Source: a virus
Length of the DNA stretch: 64,000 nucleotides
IMG/VR virus record: IMGVR_UViG_3300009009_000002
Coordinates: 1 to 64,000 of that record
Reading direction: 5' to 3' (one strand)
Made by a program: the position numbers and the translations under genes
Notes under the pieces: model-generated
Seen by the model: the letters and a program-made list of their open reading frames with translations, nothing else
The model's database searches: none
What the model was told of the DNA's origin: nothing
Shown here: one piece after another, positions 8,296-17,381 of the stretch
Layout: each line of letters opens with the position of its first letter
Position numbering within the stretch: the first letter of the stretch is position 1

Positions 8296-8513
8296 TTGAC
8301 TCAGGCGAAAAAGAATTATTTGATATGTTATTTGGCGATGCCTTTTCTAATAAAGCTGAAAAAGCATTATTAGATGAATTAAAAAAGCAATGTAAAGTAG
8401 TAGATAATTTAAAAGAAGAGATTGCAAAACTTGCAGTTACTAATTCTCATTTAGTTAAAAAAATAGAAGAATTAAGAGAGTATGAGCGTATGTATAAAGA
8501 CTTATGTAAATAG
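8292..8513 (+). CDS. Small coiled-coil protein (73 aa)
   Basis: The ATG at 8292 overlaps the previous stop and follows GAAGGAGGAAAAGTC. The start is acidic (DSGEKELFDMLFGDAF), followed by a long heptad coiled coil (LLDELKKQCKVVDNLKEEI, VKKIEELREYERMYKDL). Function unknown; it probably oligomerises. Confidence 0.8.
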   Translation: MIDSGEKELFDMLFGDAFSNKAEKALLDELKKQCKVVDNLKEEIAKLAVTNSHLVKKIEELREYERMYKDLCK

Positions 8514-8523
8514 GAGGAAATTA

Positions 8524-8847
8524 ATGAAAGATATAAGTACATTTAAAGTTGTTCATATGGGACACATATTTTATGAAGATTGCTCTGTAGTTAATGAAAG
8601 CGACCAAGTAATAGAATTAGATGGAAAGACTTACAATGGTTTTTATATAAGCTATAACAGTTATGATATTGCAACTTACGGAGATGTAACTACTGCTTTA
8701 GTGCTTGGGCAGATGCAAAAGTTTTACATTCTAAATGGCGACCATAGAAAACAATATGAAGAAATTATTGAGCAGGGATTTTATAAGTGTTTAGAATACT
8801 TTAAAAACAATATTAATCAAGCCCATGATAATAGCGATGAATTATAA
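8524..8847 (+). CDS. Hypothetical protein (107 aa)
   Basis: The ATG at 8524 was chosen because TAGGAGGAAATTA directly precedes it; the frame is open further upstream but without a site. The product is mixed alpha/beta with a Tyr-rich middle (YNGFYISYNSYDIATYGD). The family is not recognised. Confidence 0.8.
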   Translation: MKDISTFKVVHMGHIFYEDCSVVNESDQVIELDGKTYNGFYISYNSYDIATYGDVTTALVLGQMQKFYILNGDHRKQYEEIIEQGFYKCLEYFKNNINQAHDNSDEL

Positions 8848-8859
8848 GGGGGAAATAAA

Positions 8860-9150
8860 ATGCCAGAGACAAAATTTAAATGTGGAGAGTGTGGAACATT
8901 ATATGATGAATATAATGAGGCTGAAGAATGTGAGAATGAGTGTAAGTCTGAAAGAGAAGAAGAACCTATATCATGTTATATTAATGTAATTGCAGAATTA
9001 ATATTATTTAAAAATGATGATTATTATTCTTTATTACCAATATATCAAAAAGACTTAATAGAAAAATATGTTCCGCCAAGTTCTATATTGGAATTATGGA
9101 ACTATTTAAATAAGCAAAATCTGAAACCAAGTAAAGGAGATACAATATGA
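8860..9150 (+). CDS. Small zinc-finger-like protein (96 aa)
   Basis: The ATG at 8860 follows AAGGGGGAAATAAA. Residues 6-30 carry CGECGTLYDEYNEAEECENEC, a zinc-knuckle pattern shared with the 7552-7902 protein. The C-terminus is helical. Its last codons overlap the start of the nuclease gene by four bases, so the two are probably translated together. Confidence 0.8.
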   Translation: MPETKFKCGECGTLYDEYNEAEECENECKSEREEEPISCYINVIAELILFKNDDYYSLLPIYQKDLIEKYVPPSSILELWNYLNKQNLKPSKGDTI

Positions 9151-10127
9151 TTAAGCTACTATTTCTTACAGACACACACATAAGAGCCAACTCCCCTGCC
9201 TCAAGACTAGATGATTTCCCAAAGACAATATTAAAAAAGTTAGAGTGGGTTGGCAAGAAAGCAAATGAATTAGAAGTAGATGCAATAATACATGGTGGTG
9301 ATTGGCTCGATAGACCAGATGCAGTTTATTCAATCTTAAATGATTTTGTAAAGACAATAGTAGATTGGGGAAAGCCAATCTACACAGTAGCAGGGAACCA
9401 TGATATATATGGTTTAAATCCTGAAACATTTAATAGAACAGCTTTAGGACTATTGGTAAATGCAAAAATTATAACAAGATTATCTTCCGAGCCTATAGTC
9501 TTAAAAGATACAGTATCTCTAACAGGAGTCGATAGTCACTATAACTTAGACAAAGACGATAGAGTAGATGACTATGTAGATGTAAAAGGAAACGATAACC
9601 ATACTAAGATTCATGTAGTACATGGCTTTTTAGCGAAGGCTAAATGGGATATGGTACCATCTACCGCCATAAAAGATATTTTAGATACTAAAGCAGATAT
9701 TGTGTTAACAGGTCATGAACATACTGGATATGGTGTTGTTAAAAAAGGTCTTAAAACATTTTGTAATCCTGGTGCATTAGCAAGAGTCACAGCAGGAGTT
9801 GGCGATGTAAATCAAGAAGTTAAAGTAGCACTAATAACGATAGGTAAAGAAGGTAAGTTAATTGAACTTATAAAACTACCAGAAGATATAGCAAAGCCAT
9901 CTGGAGAAGTTTTAAATAGAGACAAGCTCTTAGAAGAAAAAGAGCACAAGATAAGGCTTGAGACATTTACAAGTAATCTTAATAATTTTAATCTTTCAGA
10001 GTCACTGTCAATATATACTGTATTAGATGAGATTGCAAAAGAAGAAAAAGTTGATGAGAAAGTTATTAAATTAGTAAGAGAGAGACTTGAAAAAGCGCAA
10101 GAAGAAATGAAAAAAGGAGAGATGTAA
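9147..10127 (+). CDS. Mre11/SbcD-like metallophosphoesterase (nuclease subunit)
   Basis: 326 residues; the ATG at 9147 follows AAAGGAGATACAAT. The calcineurin-like phosphoesterase motifs appear in order: TDTHI near residue 8, GGDWLDR near 50, AGNHDIYG near 81, VVHGF near 157 and TGHEHTG near 189. Mre11/SbcD enzymes use two manganese ions to cut DNA ends and pair with a Rad50/SbcC ATPase. The likely partners are the two half-ATPase genes at 21359-22654 and 31733-32368. The C-terminal helical tail (EEKVDEKVIKLVRERLEKAQEE) probably contacts the ATPase coiled coil. T4 gp47 is the functional counterpart. Confident in family, less in substrate. Confidence 0.88.
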   Translation: MIKLLFLTDTHIRANSPASRLDDFPKTILKKLEWVGKKANELEVDAIIHGGDWLDRPDAVYSILNDFVKTIVDWGKPIYTVAGNHDIYGLNPETFNRTALGLLVNAKIITRLSSEPIVLKDTVSLTGVDSHYNLDKDDRVDDYVDVKGNDNHTKIHVVHGFLAKAKWDMVPSTAIKDILDTKADIVLTGHEHTGYGVVKKGLKTFCNPGALARVTAGVGDVNQEVKVALITIGKEGKLIELIKLPEDIAKPSGEVLNRDKLLEEKEHKIRLETFTSNLNNFNLSESLSIYTVLDEIAKEEKVDEKVIKLVRERLEKAQEEMKKGEM

Positions 10128-10130
10128 AAA

Positions 10131-10694
10131 ATGGGTACAAGAGGATGTTATGGGTTTTACAAAAATGGAGAGGATAAGCTGACATACAATCACTATGATA
10201 GCTATCCAAATTACTTAGGAGTAGATGTAGTTGAATTTATTAGAGAAACAAGTATTGAAGAAATGAATGAGATTTTCGATAAAATAGTAATGATTGACGG
10301 TAGTTCTATTCCAACAAAAGAACAGATAGAAGAATGTAGTAAATTTTATAATGGTAGTGTTGGTGAGGGAACTCGTAAAGATTGGTATTGTTTACTAAGA
10401 AGTTCGCAAGGTGATTTAAAAGTATATAAAGAAAGTCTCAAATATATGATAGATGATAAAAAATTCATGGGAGATAGTCTTTTTTGTGAATGGGCATATG
10501 TAATAAATTTGGATGATAAGCTTTTTGAAATTTATAGAGGTTTTCAAAAATCTTTAGTAGAAAATAGGTATAAAAAATATGTTCTTTTACCAGTTGATAA
10601 TTACTATAATGTTAAGTTATTAAAAACCTATCCATTAGATGATATATCAGAAGATTGGATAAATGAAGTTGAAAAAATGGATAAAGAAGATTAA
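10131..10694 (+). CDS. Conserved phage hypothetical protein (187 aa)
   Basis: The ATG at 10131 follows AAAGGAGAGATGTAAAAA. The start GTRGCYGFYKNGEDKLTYNH followed by YDSYPNYLG is a pattern I associate with a common phage and bacterial family of unknown function. The middle is acidic and the C-terminus helical. No catalytic residues can be named. Confidence 0.8.
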   Translation: MGTRGCYGFYKNGEDKLTYNHYDSYPNYLGVDVVEFIRETSIEEMNEIFDKIVMIDGSSIPTKEQIEECSKFYNGSVGEGTRKDWYCLLRSSQGDLKVYKESLKYMIDDKKFMGDSLFCEWAYVINLDDKLFEIYRGFQKSLVENRYKKYVLLPVDNYYNVKLLKTYPLDDISEDWINEVEKMDKED

Positions 10695-10761
10695 AAAATA
10701 TATAAAAAACTTATCAAAAATATATAAATAAGTGTTAAAATTATAGATGAGGTGATATTTT

Positions 10762-11046
10762 TTGAGAAAGAGATTTAGATATAACTGTATTGATTGTCCA
10801 TCTGTCCTAATAAAAGAATTAAATTTTATTAAAGATAATAAGAAAGAAATAAACTACAGAGCATTTCTAACTAATATAGACAAGGTAAAATTTTCAGACA
10901 TATGTGAAGATTTAGGATATGCACATCACTACACGAAAGGTATGATAATAAAAGATGACCCATACGTATCTTATTATAAATGTAAATTACCTCATTCGAC
11001 AGCGTATATTATGATTCACTCCGCCATAGAATATGTGTTTTATTAG
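10762..11046 (+). CDS. Hypothetical basic protein (94 aa)
   Basis: The TTG at 10762 follows GAGGTGATATTT. The product begins with a basic RKRFRYNC and contains several Cys and His residues (NCIDCPS, GYAHHYTKG, KLPHSTAYIMIHS) that could bind a metal. The family is not recognised. The 67-base gap upstream is AT-rich with no clear promoter. Confidence 0.75.
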   Translation: MRKRFRYNCIDCPSVLIKELNFIKDNKKEINYRAFLTNIDKVKFSDICEDLGYAHHYTKGMIIKDDPYVSYYKCKLPHSTAYIMIHSAIEYVFY

Positions 11047-11063
11047 AGAGGAGATGATAATTT

Positions 11064-11567
11064 TTGAATTTAGAAATAAGGCGCGTCTCAAGAAAAGACG
11101 CTGTCCCGAGAAAATTAACTAAAGATATTATTTGCCCAGTTTGCAAGGGAGACGAAAAATCGGATGAATATCGAATGATTAAAGTTCAAATTTTAAACAT
11201 GGTAAATAATATAAATTCAAGCAGCGCCACTTCATCTGACACAAAAGATAAAGTAAAAGAATATGTTGAAAATGTTTATGATAGCAGTAAAAATGCAGAA
11301 CATATCCATAAAGTAGTATTAAACTTAGGAGAAAAGATGGGCCTTTCTGAAGATTGGGATAAATGCTCTCACTGCAAAAACCCCAACTTAATAGCAAGAC
11401 TTAATAAGGAGAAAGGGTATCAGATTTTTTATGTGAAAGAAGATAATGGCTTTATAGTATTTGAAGAGGCTATATCACCAACTATGACTTATGTGACAGA
11501 TTTAAAGGATTGGTACTTTGACACATTTTCAAAGTGGGCACCCGATATATTTAAAGAGGAGGATTAA
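11064..11567 (+). CDS. Zinc-ribbon-like hypothetical protein (167 aa)
   Basis: The TTG at 11064 follows GAGAGGAGATGATAATTT. Two Cys pairs, CPVCKGDE near residue 24 and CSHCKNPN near residue 110, probably form one zinc ribbon around an inserted helical region. The C-terminus is aromatic-rich (DWYFDTFSKWAPDIF). Function unknown. Confidence 0.8.
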   Translation: MNLEIRRVSRKDAVPRKLTKDIICPVCKGDEKSDEYRMIKVQILNMVNNINSSSATSSDTKDKVKEYVENVYDSSKNAEHIHKVVLNLGEKMGLSEDWDKCSHCKNPNLIARLNKEKGYQIFYVKEDNGFIVFEEAISPTMTYVTDLKDWYFDTFSKWAPDIFKEED

Positions 11568-11572
11568 TTTTT

Positions 11573-11824
11573 GTGGACATAAAAGGAAGGATGCAAGGTG
11601 AGCTAGAAGTAAAAAGATTTTATTTAGACGGACTTAAAGTAACTTATAGATGTCCTAAATGTTATTTAGTACACAATTATGATGACTATCTTAGTAATCC
11701 ACCTATAAATAAAGTCTTTGATATGGAGTTTTATTGTGATAATTGTGAGCATGAGTGGACTGAGGCTGCAAAGCTTAGTATAAACTTAATTAAAAAACCG
11801 AATTTAAATAAGAAGGAGAATTAA
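11573..11824 (+). CDS. Zinc-ribbon protein (83 aa)
   Basis: The GTG at 11573 follows GAGGAGGATTAATTTTT; the overlapping TTG at 11571 is in another frame. YRCPKCYLVHNYDDY and FYCDNCEHEW form a four-cysteine zinc ribbon spanning about 35 residues. It probably binds nucleic acid or protein. The role is not recognised. Confidence 0.8.
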   Translation: MDIKGRMQGELEVKRFYLDGLKVTYRCPKCYLVHNYDDYLSNPPINKVFDMEFYCDNCEHEWTEAAKLSINLIKKPNLNKKEN

Positions 11825-11826
11825 AA

Positions 11827-12714
11827 ATGAGTCATTTTGTAGTAGGTATTATCCATCATGAGGAGCAAGATATAGAGGATTTATTGACGCCTTATGATTG
11901 TGAAAAAGAAGTTGAAAGGTATATAGATTATACAAAAGAAGAGTTAATAGAAAAAGGTAAAAAAGAAATTGAGAATTATAAAAATAGTAATTATAAAGAA
12001 TATTTAGAAGACCCTAAAGCGTACAAGGAAACAAGATGCATTAAAGATGATAATGAGCATATTAATTATTTAGAAAATGAATTTCCTAAGATGCTAAAGT
12101 GGTCTGACGAAGAGATTTATAAAAATCAACTAAAGTATTATAAAGAAGAAGATATAGGCGAAGATGGAAATGTTTATTCAAACTATAATCCAGATTCAAG
12201 ATGGGATTGGTATCAAATTGGCGGAAGATGGTCCGGGTTATTAAAATTAAAGCCAGGCGCTACAACAGGTAAATTAGGTGATAGAAGTTGGACAAATAAA
12301 GATTTAGATATTCCAAAAGATAGAGCTGACATAGCCCAAATAAAAGATATAGACTTTTCTGTAAGTGAAGATTCATACAAAAAGTTAATCAGATTTTGGG
12401 AATTAAAAGTTGAAGGTCAAGAGCCTCAAAATGAAGAAGAAAAAGAGATGGTTGAATCTAGTCATCTAAATAAGGAGTTTTATAAAGATAGATACAAAAC
12501 TAAAGAAGAGTATGCAAAATGTGCATCTTCATTTAGTACTTTTGCTGTAATAACTCCAGATGCGGAGTGGCATGAAAAAGGTGAGATGGGATGGTGGGGT
12601 TTATCATCTGAAAATCATGAAGATGCATTTAACTGGGAAAAAGATTGGTATGATGTATTTATAAAAAATACAGATGAAGAACTATATTTAACTATAGTAG
12701 ATTGTCACATTTAA
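11827..12714 (+). CDS. Conserved phage hypothetical protein (295 aa)
   Basis: The ATG at 11827 follows AGAAGGAGAATTAAAA. The protein is very acidic and aromatic. The pattern [32 protein letters not shown] and [19 protein letters not shown] is one I know from a widespread phage family of unknown function. The N-terminal SHFVVGII strand and the GGRWSG loop are its hallmark. No enzyme activity can be assigned. Confidence 0.85.
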   Translation: MSHFVVGIIHHEEQDIEDLLTPYDCEKEVERYIDYTKEELIEKGKKEIENYKNSNYKEYLEDPKAYKETRCIKDDNEHINYLENEFPKMLKWSDEEIYKNQLKYYKEEDIGEDGNVYSNYNPDSRWDWYQIGGRWSGLLKLKPGATTGKLGDRSWTNKDLDIPKDRADIAQIKDIDFSVSEDSYKKLIRFWELKVEGQEPQNEEEKEMVESSHLNKEFYKDRYKTKEEYAKCASSFSTFAVITPDAEWHEKGEMGWWGLSSENHEDAFNWEKDWYDVFIKNTDEELYLTIVDCHI

Positions 12715-12728
12715 AGGAGCTGATAAAT

Positions 12729-13391
12729 TTGAGCAGAATATCATGGGACACATACTTTATGAAGATTGCAGAGTTTGCAAAAGAGCGTTCAACCTGTATA
12801 AGAAGACAAGTTGGAGCTATTATTGTAAGAGATAACAGAATACTTTCAACAGGGTACAATGGAGCACCATCTGGTTGCTCTCATTGTACTAAGGATGGAT
12901 GCATGAGAGAGAAGTTAAATATTCCATCAGGAGAGAGACATGAAATATGTTGCGCTGTTCATGCAGAGCAAAATGCAATAGCTCAAGCAGCATATAGTGG
13001 AACATCTGTAAAAGATGCAACAATGTATATTACATGTCAGCCATGCTCTATTTGTAGTAAACTTATGATTAATGCAGGGATTAAAAAAATAGTATTTGAA
13101 GGAGATTATCCTGATGATTTCTCATTAAATTTTTTGAAGGAAGCAGGAGTTAGAGTCGTAAAGCTAGACGATGAAAAGAAAACAATAGGGGAGTGGTGTC
13201 AAAAATTAGATATGGACATATTTACTTATGAGGGATTCAATAGAGAAGACCTTGATTTATTTGAAAGAAAATTCAGTAGAGCAGATTTTCTAAAAAATGT
13301 TGCACGTTGCTCAATGATACATGTTACACCAAATATATATAATGAACTTGAAAATTATAAATTATCAAAAGGGGGACATTTAAATGATTAA
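12729..13391 (+). CDS. Deoxycytidylate (dCMP) deaminase with C-terminal extension
   Basis: The TTG at 12729 follows AAAGGAGCTGATAAA; an earlier in-frame start would overlap the previous gene without a site. The zinc cytidine-deaminase fold is clear: [10 protein letters not shown] (H77, E79) and [12 protein letters not shown] (C106, C109). The extra Cys/His-rich insert [16 protein letters not shown] is typical of dCMP deaminases. The enzyme converts dCMP to dUMP, which ThyX (31096-31833) can methylate. At 220 residues it is about 70 longer than usual. The extension ([20 protein letters not shown] and following) is not part of the known fold. Confidence 0.9.
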   Translation: MSRISWDTYFMKIAEFAKERSTCIRRQVGAIIVRDNRILSTGYNGAPSGCSHCTKDGCMREKLNIPSGERHEICCAVHAEQNAIAQAAYSGTSVKDATMYITCQPCSICSKLMINAGIKKIVFEGDYPDDFSLNFLKEAGVRVVKLDDEKKTIGEWCQKLDMDIFTYEGFNREDLDLFERKFSRADFLKNVARCSMIHVTPNIYNELENYKLSKGGHLND

Positions 13392-14007
13392 AATTTATAC
13401 TGTTTACAAGAAAGATACTAAAGAGAAGTTAGAGTATAGGTTAACTGAGCATGAGGTTGACACCTATATCTTTGAGCTCGAAAATAACGACAGATTAAAT
13501 GGTATTCATATCGAAGATGCTTATGAAGTAAAAGAAGAAGAGATGGACCTACCTATCAAAATGGGCTTATCGTCACTTACTAATACTATCTATATGGGAG
13601 AGACAATAATAGAAGATGACTCTGAAATTTGGCATAACAAAATAGACGTAACAGACCAAGCATTAACTATAGTATTTGAGCATCTTTACAATAAAGCAAA
13701 AGAGACAGGACATTTTGAGATGTATTTAAAGGGTTATGGTAAATTAGCATTTGATATTGATAATTACACATCATCAATAGATAAAAGTGAAGGTAGAGTA
13801 ATAAAAAGATTAAATAAAGAAAAGGGGCAATATGATACAGTAATTTTTGAAGATTTAAAAGATGGAGATATATTTCAAGTATATGATAATGAAAAGTTAC
13901 ATATAGACGAAGAGGGTTATGATACATGGAAGGCAGTATCAGATCCATATCTTTATCATCCAGGAATATTAACTATAGATGTGGATTTCGTAAAAAGAGG
14001 AGGTTAA
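13384..14007 (+). CDS. Hypothetical acidic protein (207 aa)
   Basis: The ATG at 13384 overlaps the deaminase stop and follows AAGGGGGACATTTAA. The start is [20 protein letters not shown]; the rest is acidic with strand-rich segments ([19 protein letters not shown]). The family is not recognised. Confidence 0.8.
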   Translation: MIKIYTVYKKDTKEKLEYRLTEHEVDTYIFELENNDRLNGIHIEDAYEVKEEEMDLPIKMGLSSLTNTIYMGETIIEDDSEIWHNKIDVTDQALTIVFEHLYNKAKETGHFEMYLKGYGKLAFDIDNYTSSIDKSEGRVIKRLNKEKGQYDTVIFEDLKDGDIFQVYDNEKLHIDEEGYDTWKAVSDPYLYHPGILTIDVDFVKRGG

Positions 14008-14011
14008 AGCT

Positions 14012-14389
14012 TTGAAAAAGTGTGGGGGAATATACAATGTGTTGGCATCAAAAAATGTGGGACCTAATAATATATCAAAGATATATTTAACAAAAAGAGT
14101 TGGGGAAAAAAGTGATACTATAACCTCAACAATAGATAATCCGATTATCTATTTAAGTTACAAAGAATCTATTAATAATTCAATAATATTAACCTTGAAG
14201 CCTAACAGAGTAAGAAAGTTTTTAATAAATCTAGCAAGTAAGCTTAATTTATATTCTTTGGAATTTTATTTATTAGCTTATAAAGAAGAGCTCGAAGTTG
14301 TTATAGCGGGAAGTATATATAAAGTTCCAAAGGGAAACTTGTATTACGGTTATAATCATATTCACTTAGAGAAAAATCTAATAATCTAA
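14012..14389 (+). CDS. Hypothetical basic protein (125 aa)
   Basis: The TTG at 14012 follows AGGAGGTTAAAGC. The product is basic, with alternating strands and helices and no Cys clusters or catalytic motifs. The family is not recognised. Confidence 0.75.
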   Translation: MKKCGGIYNVLASKNVGPNNISKIYLTKRVGEKSDTITSTIDNPIIYLSYKESINNSIILTLKPNRVRKFLINLASKLNLYSLEFYLLAYKEELEVVIAGSIYKVPKGNLYYGYNHIHLEKNLII

Positions 14390-14408
14390 AAAAGGATGGT
14401 GTTCGCAT

Positions 14409-14570
14409 ATGATGGAGAAGTATGGCGTTGAGAATGAAAAGTTACCACCAACTAAAGAGCAATGGGATGAAATTAATTTTCTTTACAGAAATGGCTGTGA
14501 ATTTAAGTTACCAAAAAGTAGACAGGAAGCGGAAGATATTTTAGAGAAGTTTGCTAAAAAGGGTGATTAA
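14409..14570 (+). CDS. Small protein (53 aa) with a helical KEQWDEINFLYRNG motif
   Basis: ATG ATG at 14409/14412 follows AAAAGGATGGTG. The sequence PPTKEQWDEINFLYRNGCEF and then PKSRQEAEDILEKF resembles the SxKQ..I..L.......S..EA..II pattern of the next gene. The two may be related helical modules of unknown role. Confidence 0.7.
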   Translation: MMEKYGVENEKLPPTKEQWDEINFLYRNGCEFKLPKSRQEAEDILEKFAKKGD

Positions 14571-14572
14571 GA

Positions 14573-14827
14573 ATGATTAATGAATTTGATTTATTAAAAG
14601 ATTGTAAGAAAACTTTAGATGAATTAAAAGAATCTATTGAGGGTAAAGGGTTAACAGAAAAATCAACAGCAAAACAAAGATCATACATTTACGGATTATG
14701 TGAACAAACGGGTGTAGACGTAAGAAAGTATAACATGAAAGACTTAAGTAAAGGTGAGGCATCAGAAATCATAGAAGAGTTGGAGTCCTTAAGGGACTTC
14801 GACTCTGATGATTTGGATTTATTTTAA
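14573..14827 (+). CDS. Small helical protein ending in DDLDLF (84 aa)
   Basis: The ATG at 14573 lies two bases after the previous stop. STAKQRSYIYGLCEQTGVD then SKGEASEIIEELESL is a two-helix pattern seen in short phage and single-strand-annealing neighbours. The last residues DFDSDDLDLF resemble a C-terminal clamp-binding peptide of the LDLF type, but lack the leading glutamine. Function unknown. Confidence 0.75.
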   Translation: MINEFDLLKDCKKTLDELKESIEGKGLTEKSTAKQRSYIYGLCEQTGVDVRKYNMKDLSKGEASEIIEELESLRDFDSDDLDLF

Positions 14828-14844
14828 TAGACGGAGGCTTAAAC

Positions 14845-15993
14845 ATGGAGAAATTTAAACTAAAGAAAAACATAAAAATAACAAGAACAACAAAGCTTTA
14901 TGAACTACCGCTTAAATATTTAAGTAAGAATTCAAAGTTTGAAGAAGGCACAGTTTCTTGCAACAAAAAAATAATGAGAAAATATATAAGCCTTTTAAAT
15001 GAGGATACTTCAATATTTCCTTCTGGAACTAAAGTTAACTTTAGAGCTATGATTTCAAAAAAAGAAAGAGCACTAAAGAAAAATGGAAGTCCTTACATTT
15101 ATATAGAAGTTAATGATGGAGAAGGTGTTATCGGATCTCCTATCTGGACAAATAACTTTAGAGTTTATGAGTCAGGAAATATAACTTTAAAAGATTTCGA
15201 TGATTTAAGTATTGGTGATGTAGTAGATATATCTGGAGATTTGTCGTTTTTTGATGAAAAGCCTCAAGTTCAAAATCCAGAATTTACAGTTATAAAAGAA
15301 TTAAGTAAAGTAGATTACTTAGATAAGTATGAAATAGATTTCGAATTTGAATTATTATTAAAAATTATAAATGAACTTCCAGAACATTATTCAAGGTTTG
15401 CAAAAAGAGCCTTAGGATTAGATGGAGACATAGAAAAGTGGGTAAAATTTATGATAGCTCCTGCAGCAAAAAGTCATCATCATGCTAAATTAGGAGGATT
15501 ATTCTTACACACTTTAGGGGTTGCTACAAATATAATAAGTATAAGGGATTCATATGATGATAAATTCCATTATGCAAGAGCTGCCTTAAAGGGCTCCATT
15601 GCTTCTGATAAAATAAACTACGACAGACTTATCTTAACTGCAATCCTACATGACTTCATGAAGATTGAAGATTATAGTAGTCTAAATAACTTTGTAACTA
15701 TGATGAATCATATAAAAGAAAATGAATCTTTTATAGAAGAAGAATATGAAGAAAATGATAAACATAATAAGTGCGACCATATTCCAAGAGGAGTAGCATA
15801 TATTCATGAAATAAATAAAGAACTAGATAATATTTTAAGCAAAGAAGAAGTGGATAGCATTTGTTATTCTATGTTATCTCATCATGGTCAATGGTCTCCA
15901 TATTCTCCAAAATCAATAGAGGATTTACTACTTCACTTAGCGGATATGATTGATTCTAAGATATATAAGTTTAATGAGACAGGGGCGATTTAG
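14845..15993 (+). CDS. OB-fold plus HD-domain nuclease, YhaM-like
   Basis: 382 residues; the ATG at 14845 follows ACGGAGGCTTAAAC. Residues 40-140 look like an OB fold (VNFRAMISKKERALKKNG, VVDISGDLSFF). Residues 200-370 form an HD metal-dependent phosphohydrolase: SHHHAKLGGLFLHTLGV near 210, LHDFMKIEDY with H268/D269, and SHHGQWSP near 350. This architecture matches YhaM-type 3'-5' exoribonucleases, which also cut single-stranded DNA. A role in RNA turnover or DNA-end processing fits the surrounding enzymes. Family confidence is high; substrate is inferred. Confidence 0.82.
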   Translation: MEKFKLKKNIKITRTTKLYELPLKYLSKNSKFEEGTVSCNKKIMRKYISLLNEDTSIFPSGTKVNFRAMISKKERALKKNGSPYIYIEVNDGEGVIGSPIWTNNFRVYESGNITLKDFDDLSIGDVVDISGDLSFFDEKPQVQNPEFTVIKELSKVDYLDKYEIDFEFELLLKIINELPEHYSRFAKRALGLDGDIEKWVKFMIAPAAKSHHHAKLGGLFLHTLGVATNIISIRDSYDDKFHYARAALKGSIASDKINYDRLILTAILHDFMKIEDYSSLNNFVTMMNHIKENESFIEEEYEENDKHNKCDHIPRGVAYIHEINKELDNILSKEEVDSICYSMLSHHGQWSPYSPKSIEDLLLHLADMIDSKIYKFNETGAI

Positions 15994-16401
15994 ATGGTAT
16001 GGCCAAAGTTAGTTGATTATATGCCTAATGACCCCATAGATAGCACAATGTATTATGTTAGATCTTTAAGGAAAGCTTACATTTATAAAAAAGATGATGG
16101 TTTTATAGAAATTTATAGTGATGCAAGTTTATATCACAATAAAGTTCTTAATAATTACAGAGACATTAGACGGAGGGATTGTATAAATCTAAAAATAACT
16201 GATTACTATATAGTAGCATATAAAGTAGATTTACCAAAGAGTGCATATATGGGCCATTTATATTATTGTTCACAAACTAATGAAATATATGTAGGAGCAG
16301 GAATAGGAAATCCTTTGGTATTGGCTAGCCCAGTAAAGAGTAAACTTAGAAAATGTATAGATTGGATTAAGGCTAAAATTAGAAAATGGAGTGATAAATA
16401 A
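15994..16401 (+). CDS. Hypothetical protein (135 aa), related to the next gene
   Basis: The ATG at 15994 follows the previous stop directly (TAGATG). The sequence YYVRSLRKAYIYKKDDGFIEIY and GHLYYCSQTNEIYVGAGIG resembles the strand repeats of the next product. The basic C-terminus (KLRKCIDWIKAKIRKW) also matches that protein's basic tail. Function unknown. Confidence 0.75.
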   Translation: MVWPKLVDYMPNDPIDSTMYYVRSLRKAYIYKKDDGFIEIYSDASLYHNKVLNNYRDIRRRDCINLKITDYYIVAYKVDLPKSAYMGHLYYCSQTNEIYVGAGIGNPLVLASPVKSKLRKCIDWIKAKIRKWSDK

Positions 16402-16893
16402 ATGGCCACCATACGATTTAAAAGAGGTAATAAAAAAGATTTACCAAAATACGCACAAGAAGGAGAGCCTTTATTTTGTTTAGATACTCTTGAGCTTTAT
16501 ATCGGAAGAGGCGATAAAAAGTCCACAAGAAGAATAGGCATTATAGACCCTGAGGGTTTTGAATCAATTCATAAGTATTACAGAGGCTATATATCAAAAC
16601 TATATAATATTAAAGGAGATTATATAGTAAAAGATTCATTTACGCAGGAGGGATATAAAATTATGTACGCTATACATGTAGGCAGTACAAAAGATTTGCC
16701 TGAGCATGCAGAAAAAGGTACATTGTATTTTTGTGATGAGACTTGCTATTTATATAAGGGTATGGGTAAAAATGAAGGATTAAAAATAGTTAGAAAGGTT
16801 AGTTTATTATCTAAGATTAAAGAGTTCTTTAAAAACAGTTATTACAGAATTAAAAATATAAAAGAAAAAATGAGGAGAAAATATGGAATCTAA
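16402..16893 (+). CDS. Protein with two Mtd-N-like strand modules and basic tail (163 aa)
   Basis: The ATG at 16402 follows the previous stop directly. MATIRFKRGNKKDLPKYA and GEPLFCLDTLELYIGRG match the short N-terminal motif of many phage tail-fibre proteins (ATIRFKRGT..LP..A..GEPLF.TDT.ELYIG). A second degraded copy follows (IHVGSTKDLPEHAEKGTLYF, LYKGMG). The C-terminus is strongly basic and helical. It sits in the early block, where tail proteins are unexpected, so the motif may be re-used as a small beta domain. Confidence 0.75.
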   Translation: MATIRFKRGNKKDLPKYAQEGEPLFCLDTLELYIGRGDKKSTRRIGIIDPEGFESIHKYYRGYISKLYNIKGDYIVKDSFTQEGYKIMYAIHVGSTKDLPEHAEKGTLYFCDETCYLYKGMGKNEGLKIVRKVSLLSKIKEFFKNSYYRIKNIKEKMRRKYGI

Positions 16894-17155
16894 TAATGTA
16901 AATAGCAAATTAATAATATTAAGGTCGAGATCAGGAGATTGGGAAGCAGTTTATGTAAATGATAAAAAAGATGACGAGGGTCATAAGTTGGATTCTTATT
17001 ATTGGTTTTCATTAGGCCAAAGATTCCCTAACATTGCATGGGGTGACGAAGATGATATCGAATTTTATGAAGTTGATCATGAAAGAGCTGAAGAGGATGG
17101 AGTAGAGTCTTTTCCTGATGATTTTAATGATTTATTGGAGAAGTATTATGATTGA
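16883..17155 (+). CDS. Small acidic protein (90 aa)
   Basis: The ATG at 16883 follows TGAGGAGAAAAT and overlaps the previous gene by 11 bases. The protein is acidic with many aromatic residues (SYYWFSLGQRFPNIAWGDEDD). The family is not recognised. Confidence 0.75.
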   Translation: MESNNVNSKLIILRSRSGDWEAVYVNDKKDDEGHKLDSYYWFSLGQRFPNIAWGDEDDIEFYEVDHERAEEDGVESFPDDFNDLLEKYYD

Positions 17156-17363
17156 TAAAATAACTTACTTAGGAAGAATTGAAGCATATCATCAAGAAAG
17201 TGACCTTTTTGAATGTAAATGGTGTAATACTACCTTTTTTCATCCAGCAATGCAAAAAGGTTTAAGAGAGAAAGTTAAATGTATGAGTTGTGATTTAGAT
17301 GATAGTATAACTTTAAAAAGAAGAATAGGAGCTTTAATACTAGCTATAATATTAATTATTTAA
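17148..17363 (+). CDS. Zinc-ribbon protein with C-terminal membrane segment (71 aa)
   Basis: The ATG at 17148 was chosen because GGAG at 17136-17140 precedes it and upstream in-frame codons lie deep in the previous gene. FECKWCNTTFF and VKCMSCDLDD form a four-cysteine zinc ribbon. The last 12 residues (GALILAIILII) are a hydrophobic helix. It is probably a small membrane-bound protein of unknown role. Confidence 0.75.
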   Translation: MIDKITYLGRIEAYHQESDLFECKWCNTTFFHPAMQKGLREKVKCMSCDLDDSITLKRRIGALILAIILII

Positions 17364-17381
17364 AAAGTGAGGAGAATTAAT

